Origin: Candidatus Kutchimonas denitrificans
GTDB taxonomy: Bacteria; Gemmatimonadota; Gemmatimonadetes; Palauibacterales; KS3-K002
Reading direction: 5' to 3'
Assembly: GCA_011774835.1 (NCBI GenBank)
Contig: JAACAK010000148.1
Coordinates: 1-56,930, forward strand
Length of the DNA: 56,930 nucleotides
A model generated the notes under the pieces. The model was not told the origin of the DNA, did no database searches, and saw only the letters and a list, made by a program, of their open reading frames with translations. Of the stretch, positions 1 through 7,550 are shown piece by piece (within the stretch, counting starts at the first letter, position 1; each line of letters starts with the position of its first letter). The translations under genes were made by a program, and so were the position numbers.

Positions 1-43
1 TCGGGGGCCAGACACGCAGGAACCATCACTAATAGGGGGAGAG

Positions 44-184
44 ATGGACGATTTCGACGCACACTTTGAGCGCACATCCAAGCTGGCGACGGGGATCTTC
101 ATCGTGGCAGCGGTCATCGGGCTGACCGGGGTGGCGTTCCTTCTCTGGGCTGGATATACGCTCGTCACGCACTTCACGGGCTAG
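44..184 (+). CDS. Small single-span membrane protein (46 aa)
   Basis: A short frame opens with ATG eight bases after a strong AGGGGGAGAG-type ribosome site. Residues 1-14 are polar (MDDFDAHFERTSK), residues 15-40 are a hydrophobic span (IFIVAAVIGLTGVAFLL), so it should sit in the cytoplasmic membrane with its N-terminus charged. No family recognised. If the window ends are joined, the frame extends upstream without a stop into the ORF starting at 56866, so the true start could lie there; the good ribosome site favours position 44. Confidence 0.6.
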   Translation: MDDFDAHFERTSKLATGIFIVAAVIGLTGVAFLLWAGYTLVTHFTG

Positions 185-406
185 AGCCAGACATAGACGG
201 CGGACGTGCTGCGGCCACGGCACATATGCGTTAGCGGCCTATTAACTACGGTCGTGAAACTAATTAGACGCACCGTGGGCCGAAGGCGAGGGCCACTAAT
301 TGAGTCGGCGGGGCCGCGCACCCCCAGGTCGGTGACACGCTCAGACCGGCCAGCACGTTCGCCAACACGGAGAGAGGGGCGCACTCACAGATAGGGGAAG
401 GAAAGC
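185..406 (+). other. Intergenic leader with AATTAGA motif
   Basis: No gene is visible in these 222 bases. They hold an AATTAGA element (262-268) shared with three other intergenic regions of the window (around 13433, 27854 and 43382), and an imperfect inverted repeat (GTGGGCC/GGGCCAC, about 273-296) without a U-run. A purine-rich ribosome site (GGGGAAGG) lies just before the next start at 407. A promoter or processing site for the following operon is likely, but no clear -35 box is seen. Confidence 0.35.
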
Positions 407-841
407 ATGAATCAGCGTACGAAGGACAAGATTGATTTGGTCGCGTTGCAGGAGAGCGGACACCCGCGACTGTCTGCTGACGCCGTCCTGTCGATCAACG
501 CGAAGGATGCGGAGGGACCGAACGAGGAAGAACAAGAGGAAATCGCTCGGACGATGGAGGCGGCTCGCAAGTATTTCCGGATGTTCGCGGAACCTATGAA
601 GAAAGACGGCGCCACAGGCATGATGATAGGCGGTGTTTTGTGTATCGGTTGCGGGGAGGTCCTGAACGGGTTCATGGGGACGTTCCAGTACGGGATCGTG
701 CATGGTGAAGGCACTTGTTCCAACTGCGGGTATCCGTGCCGGACACACCACTACATCAAAGACGAGGACGGCGAGGAGTTGCTGTCGCTCACCGGGTATC
801 TGCTCCAATACCACCCGGATGAGCTAAAGGAGACTGCGTAG
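407..841 (+). CDS. Hypothetical zinc-binding phage protein (144 aa)
   Basis: Not assigned to a family. The central part carries CIGCG and then CSNCGYPCRTHH, i.e. two CxxC pairs followed by His residues, which should bind one or two zinc ions. An acidic stretch (EEEQEEIA) precedes it. The ATG follows GGGGAAGGAAAGC, a good ribosome site. First gene after the leader at 185-406 and probably the head of a small-gene operon whose next members share the CACCTACGGGAGA leader. Confidence 0.75.
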   Translation: MNQRTKDKIDLVALQESGHPRLSADAVLSINAKDAEGPNEEEQEEIARTMEAARKYFRMFAEPMKKDGATGMMIGGVLCIGCGEVLNGFMGTFQYGIVHGEGTCSNCGYPCRTHHYIKDEDGEELLSLTGYLLQYHPDELKETA

Positions 842-856
842 ATCTGCCCGCCCCAA

Positions 857-869
857 CACCTACGGGAGA
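857..869 (+). promoter_or_regulatory. Repeated translation leader, copy 1 (CACCTACGGGAGA)
   Basis: Exact 13-base element, 12 bases before the ATG at 882. The purine part (GGGAGA plus GGAG) is the ribosome site, but identity extends upstream beyond what a ribosome site needs. Same element at 1135 and 1346. Confidence 0.6.
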
Positions 870-881
870 GGAGCGAGGAAC

Positions 882-1130
882 ATGGAAGTGCAATTCGCAA
901 CGTGCGTGAGGCCGAAGGCGTTGGAATACATCCAGAAGGTCTACCCAAGCAAAGAGATCACGGATACGGAGGACTCGGCCGGCCCGCTCCTGGACCTCGT
1001 GGAAGCCGGCGTGGTGAGGGTGCAGGACCCGACGATGTACGGCAACCGCATCGGCATCATCCCCGGCAAGAATTGGGATGACAGTAGGCGGGGCGAGGTT
1101 ACGAAAGCTGCCGCCTTATTCACTGGCTGA
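882..1130 (+). CDS. Hypothetical protein (82 aa)
   Basis: No family recognised. Mixed alpha/beta composition, no membrane span, one Cys. Start chosen at ATG behind GGGAGAGGAGCGAGGAAC. It is one of three consecutive small genes (882, 1154, 1368) that share the same 13-base leader, so they are probably translated at similar levels from one transcript. Function unknown. Confidence 0.7.
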   Translation: MEVQFATCVRPKALEYIQKVYPSKEITDTEDSAGPLLDLVEAGVVRVQDPTMYGNRIGIIPGKNWDDSRRGEVTKAAALFTG

Positions 1131-1134
1131 GCCT

Positions 1135-1147
1135 CACCTACGGGAGA
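1135..1147 (+). promoter_or_regulatory. Repeated translation leader, copy 2
   Basis: Exact second copy of CACCTACGGGAGA, six bases before the ATG at 1154. Confidence 0.6.
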
Positions 1148-1153
1148 CACGAG

Positions 1154-1339
1154 ATGGCCTTTGACCCGATGGGAACGATGGTGATAGACGAGCCGGACGC
1201 GGAGAAACTCGCCCGCGCGCTACACGCCGATCAACACGCCCGCGATCAGCAAGGGCCGTGGGAGGATCTGCCGGAGAAAGCGCGCAACATCTACCGAGAA
1301 TGGGCAAGGCGCGTCCTGAAGCACTACACCGAGTTCTAA
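1154..1339 (+). CDS. Hypothetical small protein (61 aa)
   Basis: Unrecognised. Mostly predicted helical: residues 15-61 contain amphipathic helices (EKLARALHADQHARD; RNIYREWARRVLKHY). No Cys, no membrane span. Start at ATG after the repeated leader. Member of the early small-gene operon. Confidence 0.65.
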   Translation: MAFDPMGTMVIDEPDAEKLARALHADQHARDQQGPWEDLPEKARNIYREWARRVLKHYTEF

Positions 1340-1345
1340 CCGAGT

Positions 1346-1358
1346 CACCTACGGGAGA
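1346..1358 (+). promoter_or_regulatory. Repeated translation leader, copy 3
   Basis: Exact third copy of CACCTACGGGAGA, nine bases before the ATG at 1368. Confidence 0.6.
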
Positions 1359-1367
1359 GGATGTGAG

Positions 1368-1586
1368 ATGAGCAAGCCGTTAGGAGTGGCCCTTGGCGTG
1401 TCAGAAGACGGGCCAACGATGAGAGTCACGCGCCCTAGCTCTGCTGAGGACGCCATCTGGCGTGCGGTGGAGGAAGCGCAGTGTGCGGGATGGACGGCCA
1501 AGCAATTCAAGCGTGAGGTCGCCCAAGCGTGGAAGGAGCAGATGGAACGTCAGGCGAAGTGGGACGCGGACACCCTGCGGAAGTGA
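1368..1586 (+). CDS. Hypothetical small protein (72 aa)
   Basis: Unrecognised. The C-terminal half is a long charged helix (QFKREVAQAWKEQMERQAKW). Start at ATG behind the third copy of the shared leader. Followed after three bases by the membrane protein at 1590. Confidence 0.65.
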   Translation: MSKPLGVALGVSEDGPTMRVTRPSSAEDAIWRAVEEAQCAGWTAKQFKREVAQAWKEQMERQAKWDADTLRK

Positions 1587-1589
1587 CCC

Positions 1590-1853
1590 ATGCTCCCCTG
1601 GCTCAAGCGCAACGCCGGCTGGATCGCCTTCTCCGCGCTCGTGGCGCTGGTCGCGAGGCAGGAGCTCCGGCGCACGCCCACGGTGGACGGCCCGCATATA
1701 GAGGTGAGCGAGCCGCGACCCGCTATCAGCTACGGAGCCATCCATCTCACCACCCGCGTCACCCTATCCGACTCTCTGTGCCCCGTAGACGCGATGTACG
1801 AGGTGCCGGGGAAGATGAAGGTCGTGTTGGGGTGTCCGAGGGAGGAGCGATGA
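1590..1853 (+). CDS. Membrane-anchored hypothetical protein (87 aa)
   Basis: An N-terminal positive stretch (MLPWLKRNAGW) is followed by a hydrophobic segment (IAFSALVALVA, residues 12-22) without a clear cleavage site, suggesting a signal anchor with the rest outside the cytoplasm. Two Cys in the C-terminal part (LCPV, GCPR) could form a disulfide. Its last bases overlap the start of the next gene by four (ATGA). Function unknown. Confidence 0.6.
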   Translation: MLPWLKRNAGWIAFSALVALVARQELRRTPTVDGPHIEVSEPRPAISYGAIHLTTRVTLSDSLCPVDAMYEVPGKMKVVLGCPREER

Positions 1854-2032
1854 GCCCGCGTAGGCGAGCATGGGCGGAGGGAGCAAGAGCGTATCTGTCA
1901 GGGCAGGTATTCGCGGCAAACCCGTATGCGCCGAGCCCCAAGACCACGGACTATGAGCGACCAGGCCCGCGTCGGAAATGCTGGGCATACGGATACTGGT
2001 GGGCGATGAAAAACAGGCGTCGGAAGCCATGA
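1850..2032 (+). CDS. RMF/CrpP-like small basic protein (60 aa)
   Basis: The pattern A-x2-G-x2-A-Y-x-S-G-x5-NPY followed by R-R-x-C-W-x2-G-Y-W resembles ribosome modulation factor (Gly-rich first helix, CPY/NPY turn, R-x2-W-x2-GW second helix) and the related plasmid/phage CrpP family. RMF binds the 30S subunit and silences ribosomes. Here residues 6-27 supply the first helix and 41-56 the second. The family link is by motif only; binding partner and effect are unknown. Start at ATG behind GGGAGGAGCG, overlapping 1590-1853 by four bases. Confidence 0.5.
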   Translation: MSPRRRAWAEGARAYLSGQVFAANPYAPSPKTTDYERPGPRRKCWAYGYWWAMKNRRRKP

Positions 2033-2115
2033 CCGTTTTCCTCGGAATCCTCGGATACGGCGCGGTTCTCATCTTCCTCGCGGCCGTGACGGCGGTGCAG
2101 GGGACGAAGCCATGA
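2029..2115 (+). CDS. Tiny single-span membrane peptide (28 aa)
   Basis: Short frame, ATG at 2029 overlapping the stop of the previous gene by four bases and itself overlapping the next start at 2112 by four. Almost the whole peptide is one hydrophobic span (FLGILGYGAVLIFLAAVTA). The perfect overlaps at both ends argue that it is translated. Function unknown. Confidence 0.5.
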   Translation: MTVFLGILGYGAVLIFLAAVTAVQGTKP

Positions 2116-2561
2116 GCAATCTCAGCCTTATCACGCGAATCAAGCACAGCATCCACAACGACCGCTTTCGGAATCTGTCATGGTGGCGACGGTGGATGAT
2201 ACGAGCTCTGGATTATCTGGAGAATCGGGTGTGGGCGACGTGGATCTATCCGCATTTGAGGCCGCGCACCTGGTACAAAAGGCGTCGTGATTTCTGGAAG
2301 GGGCAGGCGGTGCCACCCCGCATCAACGCCTTCCTGTGGGGAAGCGAAGAGGGCGGATACTGCGTCCATCTGATTGAGGACAACGGCCCGTGGGCCGTGT
2401 GTTGTGGGTCCGGTTGGACCGAGGAAGAGGCCAAGGAAAGCGCGCACGACATCCTCGGCATCTGGCAAGAGAACGCCGGCCTCCGATACCCAGAGCAAGG
2501 ATACACGCTCATCTGGAAAGACAGAAAGCCCACGAACACCGACCGCGCCTACACCCGATAG
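2112..2561 (+). CDS. Hypothetical basic N-terminal protein (149 aa)
   Basis: No family recognised. Residues 1-60 are rich in Arg and Trp (LSWWRRWMIRALDYLENRVW, RTWYKRRRDFW), like a membrane-surface or nucleic-acid-binding segment; residues 65-140 look like a compact alpha/beta domain ending in acidic residues. Start at ATG overlapping the upstream peptide by four bases. Confidence 0.65.
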   Translation: MSNLSLITRIKHSIHNDRFRNLSWWRRWMIRALDYLENRVWATWIYPHLRPRTWYKRRRDFWKGQAVPPRINAFLWGSEEGGYCVHLIEDNGPWAVCCGSGWTEEEAKESAHDILGIWQENAGLRYPEQGYTLIWKDRKPTNTDRAYTR

Positions 2562-2564
2562 CGA

Positions 2565-2756
2565 ATGACCCACACCCTCGCCTTCCTCGCCGGCTACACC
2601 TTCGGATGCGTCTGTATGCTGGGCGTGGTGCTGGCGGTGATGGGCGCGGAAGAGGAGCCGGACGGCTGGGAGAAGCTGATGGAGGACGTGGAGGATGCGG
2701 GTGAGATCGGTGAGGCTTTCCGCCAGCAATGGGAGGCGTTGAGCCCGTATGAGTGA
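2565..2756 (+). CDS. Small membrane-anchored protein (63 aa)
   Basis: Residues 3-26 form one hydrophobic span with three Cys/Gly positions (LAFLAGYTFGCVCMLGVVLAV), followed by an acidic cytoplasmic or external helix. The stop overlaps the start of the methyltransferase at 2749 by eight bases in the sequence ATGAGTGA, a junction found eight times in this window. Function unknown. Confidence 0.65.
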   Translation: MTHTLAFLAGYTFGCVCMLGVVLAVMGAEEEPDGWEKLMEDVEDAGEIGEAFRQQWEALSPYE

Positions 2757-3420
2757 GCGTTTGGTGGTGCTCGACCTCTTCTGTGGAGCCGGCGGCGCGG
2801 CGATGGGTTACCACCGCGCGGGCTTTGATGTGGTGGGTATTGACATCGAGCCACAGCCCAACTTCCCGTTCGCATTTATCCAGGCCGATGCGCTCGAGCC
2901 TCCGGTGGATCTCACGGCCCTCGACCTCATCCACGCGAGTCCGCCGTGTCAGGCGTACACGCCCATGAGTAACCGATGGAGGGGATCTGGCGGGTTGGCG
3001 GACGAGCGGCCCGACTTGATCGGTGCGGTTCGGCAGATGCTCGAGCTTGGGGGTGTGCCTTACGTGATAGAGAACGTGCCCGGCGCACCGTTGGCGTGCT
3101 TTATCCGGCTCACGGGCGAGATGTTCGGGCTGTCCGTTCATCGCCCCCGTCTATTCGAGTGTCACCCGTTTCTCATGGGGCCGGCGCCGGAGCGGAGGCA
3201 AAGAGATCCGGTGGCTGTGTACGGCAAACATCACGATGGGCGGTTGTTGTGGACCCGCAAAGACGGCACCGAACTACGCGCCCCCGACAACCTTGAGGAG
3301 CCGTCAGAGGCAATGGGCATCGACTGGATGACGTGGGACGAGCTCAAGGAGTCGATACCGCCCGCGTACACCGAATACATCGGTCGGCAGATGAAGCCGC
3401 TTCTGGAGCAGGCCGCATGA
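2749..3420 (+). CDS. Phage C5-cytosine DNA methyltransferase (small type)
   Basis: Transfers a methyl group from S-adenosylmethionine to cytosine C5 in DNA. Motif I DLFCGAGG is at residues 9-16, the catalytic motif IV SPPCQAY at 64-70 (Cys67), and motif VI VIENVPG at 107-112. At 223 aa it lacks the large target-recognition domain of Dcm-type enzymes; this short form is common in actinobacterial and other phages. No restriction partner is next to it, so it probably protects phage DNA. Start at ATG in the ATGAGTGA overlap. Confidence 0.9.
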   Translation: MSERLVVLDLFCGAGGAAMGYHRAGFDVVGIDIEPQPNFPFAFIQADALEPPVDLTALDLIHASPPCQAYTPMSNRWRGSGGLADERPDLIGAVRQMLELGGVPYVIENVPGAPLACFIRLTGEMFGLSVHRPRLFECHPFLMGPAPERRQRDPVAVYGKHHDGRLLWTRKDGTELRAPDNLEEPSEAMGIDWMTWDELKESIPPAYTEYIGRQMKPLLEQAA

Positions 3421-3572
3421 CCGAACGCTACTGGATCCGCCCCACTCGCCCGGACGCCGTGGCCTGGACGAACCCGCCGGAGTGGATCGCGCGGCTGATG
3501 GCGGCGTTGGGCTATACCGAGGTGGATGCGGCGTGCTTCCGGATACATATAAAGACGAGGTGGCGCGCGTGA
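3417..3572 (+). CDS. Small hypothetical protein (51 aa)
   Basis: Unrecognised. Starts at ATG overlapping the methyltransferase stop by four bases and ends overlapping the GTG of the RusA-like gene by four. Contains a short amphipathic helix (EWIARLMAALGYTEVDAACF). The overlaps on both sides support translation. No function proposed. Confidence 0.55.
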   Translation: MTERYWIRPTRPDAVAWTNPPEWIARLMAALGYTEVDAACFRIHIKTRWRA

Positions 3573-3994
3573 GCATCCGCCAAATCGACCTCACGCTGCC
3601 GGTGCCGCCCTCCCCGAACGAATGGCCGAAGCATCCGATGCAACTCGCTAGGAAGAAGAACCACTACCGCCGGCAGGTATGGATCGAGGCGATCCAGCAG
3701 CACAAGCCGTGGATGGAGCCGCCGCACAAGGTGGTGGCCAGCGCGACCTTCTACGTCTGGAACAAACGCGACGAAGACAACCTCACCGCATCTCTGAAAT
3801 GGACGCTGGACGCGCTGAAACGCGACCAGACGGGCAAGATGCACTGGCGCGAGGGCGTGGCCGACATGAAGGGCTACATCATCGACGACGACCCCGAGCA
3901 CTTGACCGTGGTGAAGCCGAGCCAGGAGATCGACAGGGAAGATCCGAGGCTGGTGCTCATTCTGCGCTGGAACGAGGAAAAGCGGGCCGCATAG
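3569..3994 (+). CDS. rusA: RusA-family Holliday junction resolvase
   Basis: Cleaves four-way DNA junctions during recombination or before packaging. The family pattern is visible: hydrophobic strands around 3-12 (IRQIDLTLPVPPSPNEW), a KRDEDN motif at 66-71 with candidate metal-binding Asp68 and Asp70, helix with Asp81, and IIDDDPE at 104-110. Length 141 aa is typical. GTG start chosen because it overlaps the upstream stop (GTGA); an ATG further upstream lies in the preceding gene. Fits with the ERF annealing protein at 53600 as a recombination set. Confidence 0.85.
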   Translation: MSIRQIDLTLPVPPSPNEWPKHPMQLARKKNHYRRQVWIEAIQQHKPWMEPPHKVVASATFYVWNKRDEDNLTASLKWTLDALKRDQTGKMHWREGVADMKGYIIDDDPEHLTVVKPSQEIDREDPRLVLILRWNEEKRAA

Positions 3995-4876
3995 ATGCCG
4001 CAGATAGACGAAGCACGCTCGGTCGGAGAGTTGGGACTTACGGACGACACGGGCCGCCTCGAAGCGGCCAAGATCATCGCAGAGGATGCGATCCGGTATC
4101 ACGGGCCTCGGCACATCGTCGCGCTATTCAGTGGCGGCCACGACTCGGTTTGTGCCACGCATTTCGCCAGCACGCTCGACGGCTTCACGGGCGTCTTCCA
4201 TGCCAATACGGGCATCGGGATCGAACAGACCCGCGAGTATGTCAGGCAGACGTGTAATGAGCACGGATGGCGGCTGTGGGAATACCACGCGACCGACCCG
4301 AGCTATGACGATCTCGTGCTCGACAAGGGTTTTCCTAGGGGCCCGAAGTCTCACAACTCGATGTACTGGTATCTGAAACAGAAATCGCTAGACCGCTTCG
4401 TGCAGGAGATGAAAGACGAGTGGTCGGACCGCATCATGCTCGTGACCGGCATCCGCACCAGCGAGAGCGTGCGTCGCATGGGCCAGGCGATGAGCCAGCC
4501 GTGGACGCGCACCGGAGCGCAGGTGTGGGTGAACCCGATCCTGCTCTGGTCGAAGCTCGACACGGGCCGCTACATGGCCGCGCACGGCATCCGCAGGAAC
4601 CCCGTCGTAGACACCCTGCACCGCTCGGGTGAGTGTCTGTGTGGAGCGTTCGCCAACGCCAACGAGATCCACGAGATCGAGGAGTGGTATCCCGATACCG
4701 CCGAGCGCATCTACCGGCTGGAGAGGCGGTGCGAGGAGCGCGGCCTCGTGGACTGCCGGTGGGCGCAGAGTCAGGCGCCAGGAAAGAGGTGGGACGAGGT
4801 ACACGAGAGCGAGGTGGACCTACAGATGTGCCTCGCCTGCGTAGCCGATAACCGCAAACCCATGCCGCCGCCATGA
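3995..4876 (+). CDS. PAPS reductase-family PP-loop protein
   Basis: Belongs to the adenine-nucleotide alpha-hydrolase (PP-loop) superfamily: SGGHDS at residues 46-51 is the pyrophosphate-binding loop of PAPS reductase/DndC-like enzymes. Cys214/Cys216 (ECLCG) and Cys279/Cys282 (CLAC) could hold an iron-sulfur cluster or zinc, as in APS reductases and DndC. Substrate unknown: phage members are often annotated as PAPS reductases, but a role in nucleic-acid sulfur or other modification is possible. The neighbours are DNA methyltransferases; a sulfotransferase, which would use PAPS, lies at 17268. Start ATG directly after the upstream stop. Confidence 0.85.
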   Translation: MPQIDEARSVGELGLTDDTGRLEAAKIIAEDAIRYHGPRHIVALFSGGHDSVCATHFASTLDGFTGVFHANTGIGIEQTREYVRQTCNEHGWRLWEYHATDPSYDDLVLDKGFPRGPKSHNSMYWYLKQKSLDRFVQEMKDEWSDRIMLVTGIRTSESVRRMGQAMSQPWTRTGAQVWVNPILLWSKLDTGRYMAAHGIRRNPVVDTLHRSGECLCGAFANANEIHEIEEWYPDTAERIYRLERRCEERGLVDCRWAQSQAPGKRWDEVHESEVDLQMCLACVADNRKPMPPP

Positions 4877-5289
4877 CCGCCCGCCGCATCAAACGTTGCG
4901 CCGGATGCAGGCACGATAAGCCGAGAGCCGAGTTCTATCCGTCACCCAACACGCCGGACGGGCTGTCCTATCACTGCCTCGATTGTGTGGCAGAGCGCAG
5001 GACCAAACAGACCGTCGCGGAACAGGAACGCGACCGCAAGGAAGCGGCAAAAGAGACGGCGGAGCTATCGGCCGAGGAGTTGCTGGCCTGCGAGAGGATG
5101 GCCGAGGCGATCGTCGCGCACAGGCACGGCGAGCTCGCATCCACACCGTCGGGTGAGCCGCTGGATGTGCCGATGCAACCCGTAGACGAGATCGCGGAGG
5201 AATTGAATCTCAGCCCCGTCCGACACCACCGCCTGTGCTCGGTGGCGCTGGACATGGCGGACGCGATGGAGATGGAGGAGGCGGCGTAG
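4873..5289 (+). CDS. Zinc-ribbon protein (138 aa)
   Basis: Residues 9-38 have the form CAGCRHDKPRAEFY followed by CLDC, a treble-clef-like zinc site often seen at the N-terminus of phage endonuclease VII-type or regulatory proteins. The catalytic His-Asn core of endonuclease VII is not visible, so it is probably a DNA- or protein-binding adaptor. The middle is a charged helix (coiled-coil candidate, 42-70). Overlaps the PP-loop gene by four bases and is followed by the N-methyltransferase. Confidence 0.7.
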   Translation: MTARRIKRCAGCRHDKPRAEFYPSPNTPDGLSYHCLDCVAERRTKQTVAEQERDRKEAAKETAELSAEELLACERMAEAIVAHRHGELASTPSGEPLDVPMQPVDEIAEELNLSPVRHHRLCSVALDMADAMEMEEAA

Positions 5290-5291
5290 GG

Positions 5292-6032
5292 GTGGAGCCG
5301 TATTACGAGGATGAGGCGGTCAAGATCTATCACGGGGATTGCCTTGAAGTGCTTCTATCCATCGAGGCGCAGGTCTCCACCACGGTCACGGATCCACCGT
5401 TTTCCAGCGGAGCGCGCACCGATGCGGGCAAGAGTATGAGGCCCGGAGCAATGTTACGTAGCGCCAAGTGGGACGATGAGTGGTTCAGCCACGACAACAT
5501 GGCGACGGTTGGCTTCCTGTTCCTCATGCGTCTCTTGGGGCGCCGCCTGTTTGATGTCACTGCGCTCGATGGTTCGGCCCATGTGTTCATAGACTGGCGG
5601 CAGTATCCCAACCTCTACGGGGCTATGGAGTCCGCTGGCTGGGTGGCGAAGAACCTCGTGGTGTGGGATAAGGGGCATTTCGGCATGGGCTCCAACTATC
5701 GGAATCAGCACGAGTTGATTCTGTATGCCGAAAAGACGAATAGCGCCAGTGACTTCAACGACAACGGGGTCGGCAACGTCCTCAAGACAAAGCGCCCCAG
5801 CAACGAATGGCACCCCACAGAAAAGCCATCTGATCTCATACAGCGCCTCATAACAGCGAGTACAACCGAGGGCGCCACCGTACTCGATCCCTTCATGGGA
5901 AGCGGCACCACGCTAGTCGCGGCAAAGAGCGTGAAGCGCAAGGCAATCGGCATCGAGATCGAAGAGCGCTACTGCGAGATCGCCGCCGAACGATGCTCGC
6001 AGGGCGTGCTCAACCTCGGCGGTGCCGCATGA
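5292..6032 (+). CDS. DNA N4-cytosine/N6-adenine methyltransferase
   Basis: An amino-methyltransferase with the catalytic motif TDPPF at residues 33-37 before the SAM-binding motif LDPFMGSGTT at 198-207; this order is that of the beta class. Length 246 aa. GTG at 5292 is chosen: it follows a TAGGG ribosome site just after the upstream stop, and homologues of this class start close to the YxGD element (IYHGDCLEVL). No restriction gene nearby: an orphan phage methyltransferase. Confidence 0.9.
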   Translation: MEPYYEDEAVKIYHGDCLEVLLSIEAQVSTTVTDPPFSSGARTDAGKSMRPGAMLRSAKWDDEWFSHDNMATVGFLFLMRLLGRRLFDVTALDGSAHVFIDWRQYPNLYGAMESAGWVAKNLVVWDKGHFGMGSNYRNQHELILYAEKTNSASDFNDNGVGNVLKTKRPSNEWHPTEKPSDLIQRLITASTTEGATVLDPFMGSGTTLVAAKSVKRKAIGIEIEERYCEIAAERCSQGVLNLGGAA

Positions 6033-6349
6033 GAATCTCCGACCTCCCCCCTGGTTCTTCCGTGACCGTCCCGGCGGCGTGGCTGGCGGAGCGGTTGGCC
6101 GAAGAGGCGGAGCCGGAGGTGCTGACGACGGAGCAGGCGTCGGAGATGTGGCCCGCGTATAGCGCGGAGACGTGGCGCGGCTGGGCGGCGGACGGGCTGA
6201 TCGGCGGCGCGTGGCAGGACGCGGAGGGTGGCCCGTGGCGGCTCCCGCTCGCATCATGTCGGTCCGTGGTGGCCGACAAGCAGCGAAGGGGGCAGCGGCG
6301 TGGCGAGAAGGGGCCGAGGGGACCGTGGGCTGGCCGAAAAGCCTCCTAG
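6029..6349 (+). CDS. MerR/excisionase-type HTH protein (xis candidate)
   Basis: Residues 32-80 (LTTEQASEM, AETWRGWAADGLIGGAW) fit the winged-helix of the excisionase/HTH_17 family, in which a first helix reads the motif and the wing follows. The C-terminus is very basic. It overlaps the integrase start and sits directly upstream of it, the usual place of a recombination directionality factor. ATG at 6029 overlaps the methyltransferase stop by four bases. Role as excisionase is inferred from position. Confidence 0.65.
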   Translation: MRISDLPPGSSVTVPAAWLAERLAEEAEPEVLTTEQASEMWPAYSAETWRGWAADGLIGGAWQDAEGGPWRLPLASCRSVVADKQRRGQRRGEKGPRGPWAGRKAS

Positions 6350-7400
6350 CGTATTCCCCCGTGGCCGCTACTACGCCGTCGATCTCAGAAGGTGGGACGC
6401 GGGCCGTCCGACGATGCGCGATCCGTCGCATCCGGGCTGGCCGGAGCGTGGCGAGAAAACCGAGCACGAGGACGTAGCGGAGGAATGGGCGTGGGCATAC
6501 CTCAGACACCACCAGGGAAGACGGTGGCGCAACCAGACCGGCCAGCCGGAGCCGACGCCCGCGCTGGAGGACGCGACCACCGAATATCTGCACCACCGCC
6601 AGCGCGTGAGGGAAGAGAACACCTGGGTCAACGACCAGACGATATGCAACCACCTCATCCGCCACTTCGGCAAGGCGCGCAAGCTCGGCTCGATCACGTC
6701 CGACGACCTGCAAGAGTGGTTCGACGAGCGGGTGGACGAAGGCTATTCGCCGAATACGCTCCGCACGTACCGCAAGCAGGTACGGGCGTTCTTCGCCCAC
6801 TACGGGCTCGGCAGCACGGTGGCCGTGGAGCTTCCGTCCGCGCCGACCGAGGACCCGAGGGCGTGGACGGATCTGGAGATGGAGCGGCTGCGGAAGGCGG
6901 CTCGGGACATGGAGCCCCACCACACGCTTCTGTTGGAGACGGGCTGGTGTACCGGAGCGAGGCGAGCGGAGCTATGTGCGCTACGGTGGTCCGACTTCCG
7001 GCAGAAGGACCGGACGGTTCGCATCCAGCGCCAGGTATCGCGGATCACCAGCCGCACGAAGCCGCTCAAGGGCAAGCGGGCACGCACCGCGCTGGTGCTG
7101 CCGGAGTGGTGGGAGATGGACGAAGGGACCGGATACGTGCTCGGCGGCGAGAAGCCGGTGCCGACGCGCACGGTTCACGGCTGGATGGCGGAGATACAGG
7201 AGCGGGTGGGCCTGGACGAGACCGGCGTCGGCGTCCACGCGCTGCGCCACACCTACGCGCGGCGGATCCTCGAGGGCGGCTGTTCGATCCACGAGCTCAA
7301 GGTCTTCCTCGGCCACGCCTCGATCCAGACGACGGAGATGTACGAACACTTCTCGACGGAAGCGGCGGTGAGGCTTGCTTCTGGGAGGATTTATGGGTAA
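6300..7400 (+). CDS. int: Tyrosine recombinase (phage integrase)
   Basis: Carries out integration/excision through a covalent 3'-phosphotyrosine intermediate. Numbering from GTG at 6300: N-terminal arm-binding part to about 75, core-binding SAM-like domain 85-180, catalytic domain after 185 with Arg222 in GARRAEL, Lys257 in LKGK, H313-x2-R316 in HALRH, His339 in LGHAS and nucleophile Tyr348 in TEMYEHF. GTG was preferred because GAAGGGGG precedes it; the same frame is open from an ATG at 6228. Overlaps the excisionase candidate by 50 bases. Confirms a temperate life style. Confidence 0.92.
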   Translation: MARRGRGDRGLAEKPPSVFPRGRYYAVDLRRWDAGRPTMRDPSHPGWPERGEKTEHEDVAEEWAWAYLRHHQGRRWRNQTGQPEPTPALEDATTEYLHHRQRVREENTWVNDQTICNHLIRHFGKARKLGSITSDDLQEWFDERVDEGYSPNTLRTYRKQVRAFFAHYGLGSTVAVELPSAPTEDPRAWTDLEMERLRKAARDMEPHHTLLLETGWCTGARRAELCALRWSDFRQKDRTVRIQRQVSRITSRTKPLKGKRARTALVLPEWWEMDEGTGYVLGGEKPVPTRTVHGWMAEIQERVGLDETGVGVHALRHTYARRILEGGCSIHELKVFLGHASIQTTEMYEHFSTEAAVRLASGRIYG

Positions 7401-7492
7401 TATCTTAAAGGATCCAAACCCCGTTATCGCCCCACGGCAACGGGCCTACCTCCGGCCATCCAGTCTCACGCGAACGGCGTCGGGCAGGCGGG

Positions 7493-7550
7493 GTGTTGGA
7501 CGCCCCGCTCTTCCCGCCAGCCCCGGGACCCTCCCTGGAGTGTTGGACGC
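7493..7550 (+). repeat. Direct repeat pair GTGTTGGACGC
   Basis: Exact 11-base copies at 7493-7503 and 7540-7550, centre spacing 47 bases (about 4.5 helical turns). Possible integrase arm sites. Confidence 0.5.

Noticed and set aside
5913-6923. 336-codon - strand frame opposite methyltransferase/int genes
   Set aside because: Shadow frame without motifs; spans three genes with good evidence on the + strand.
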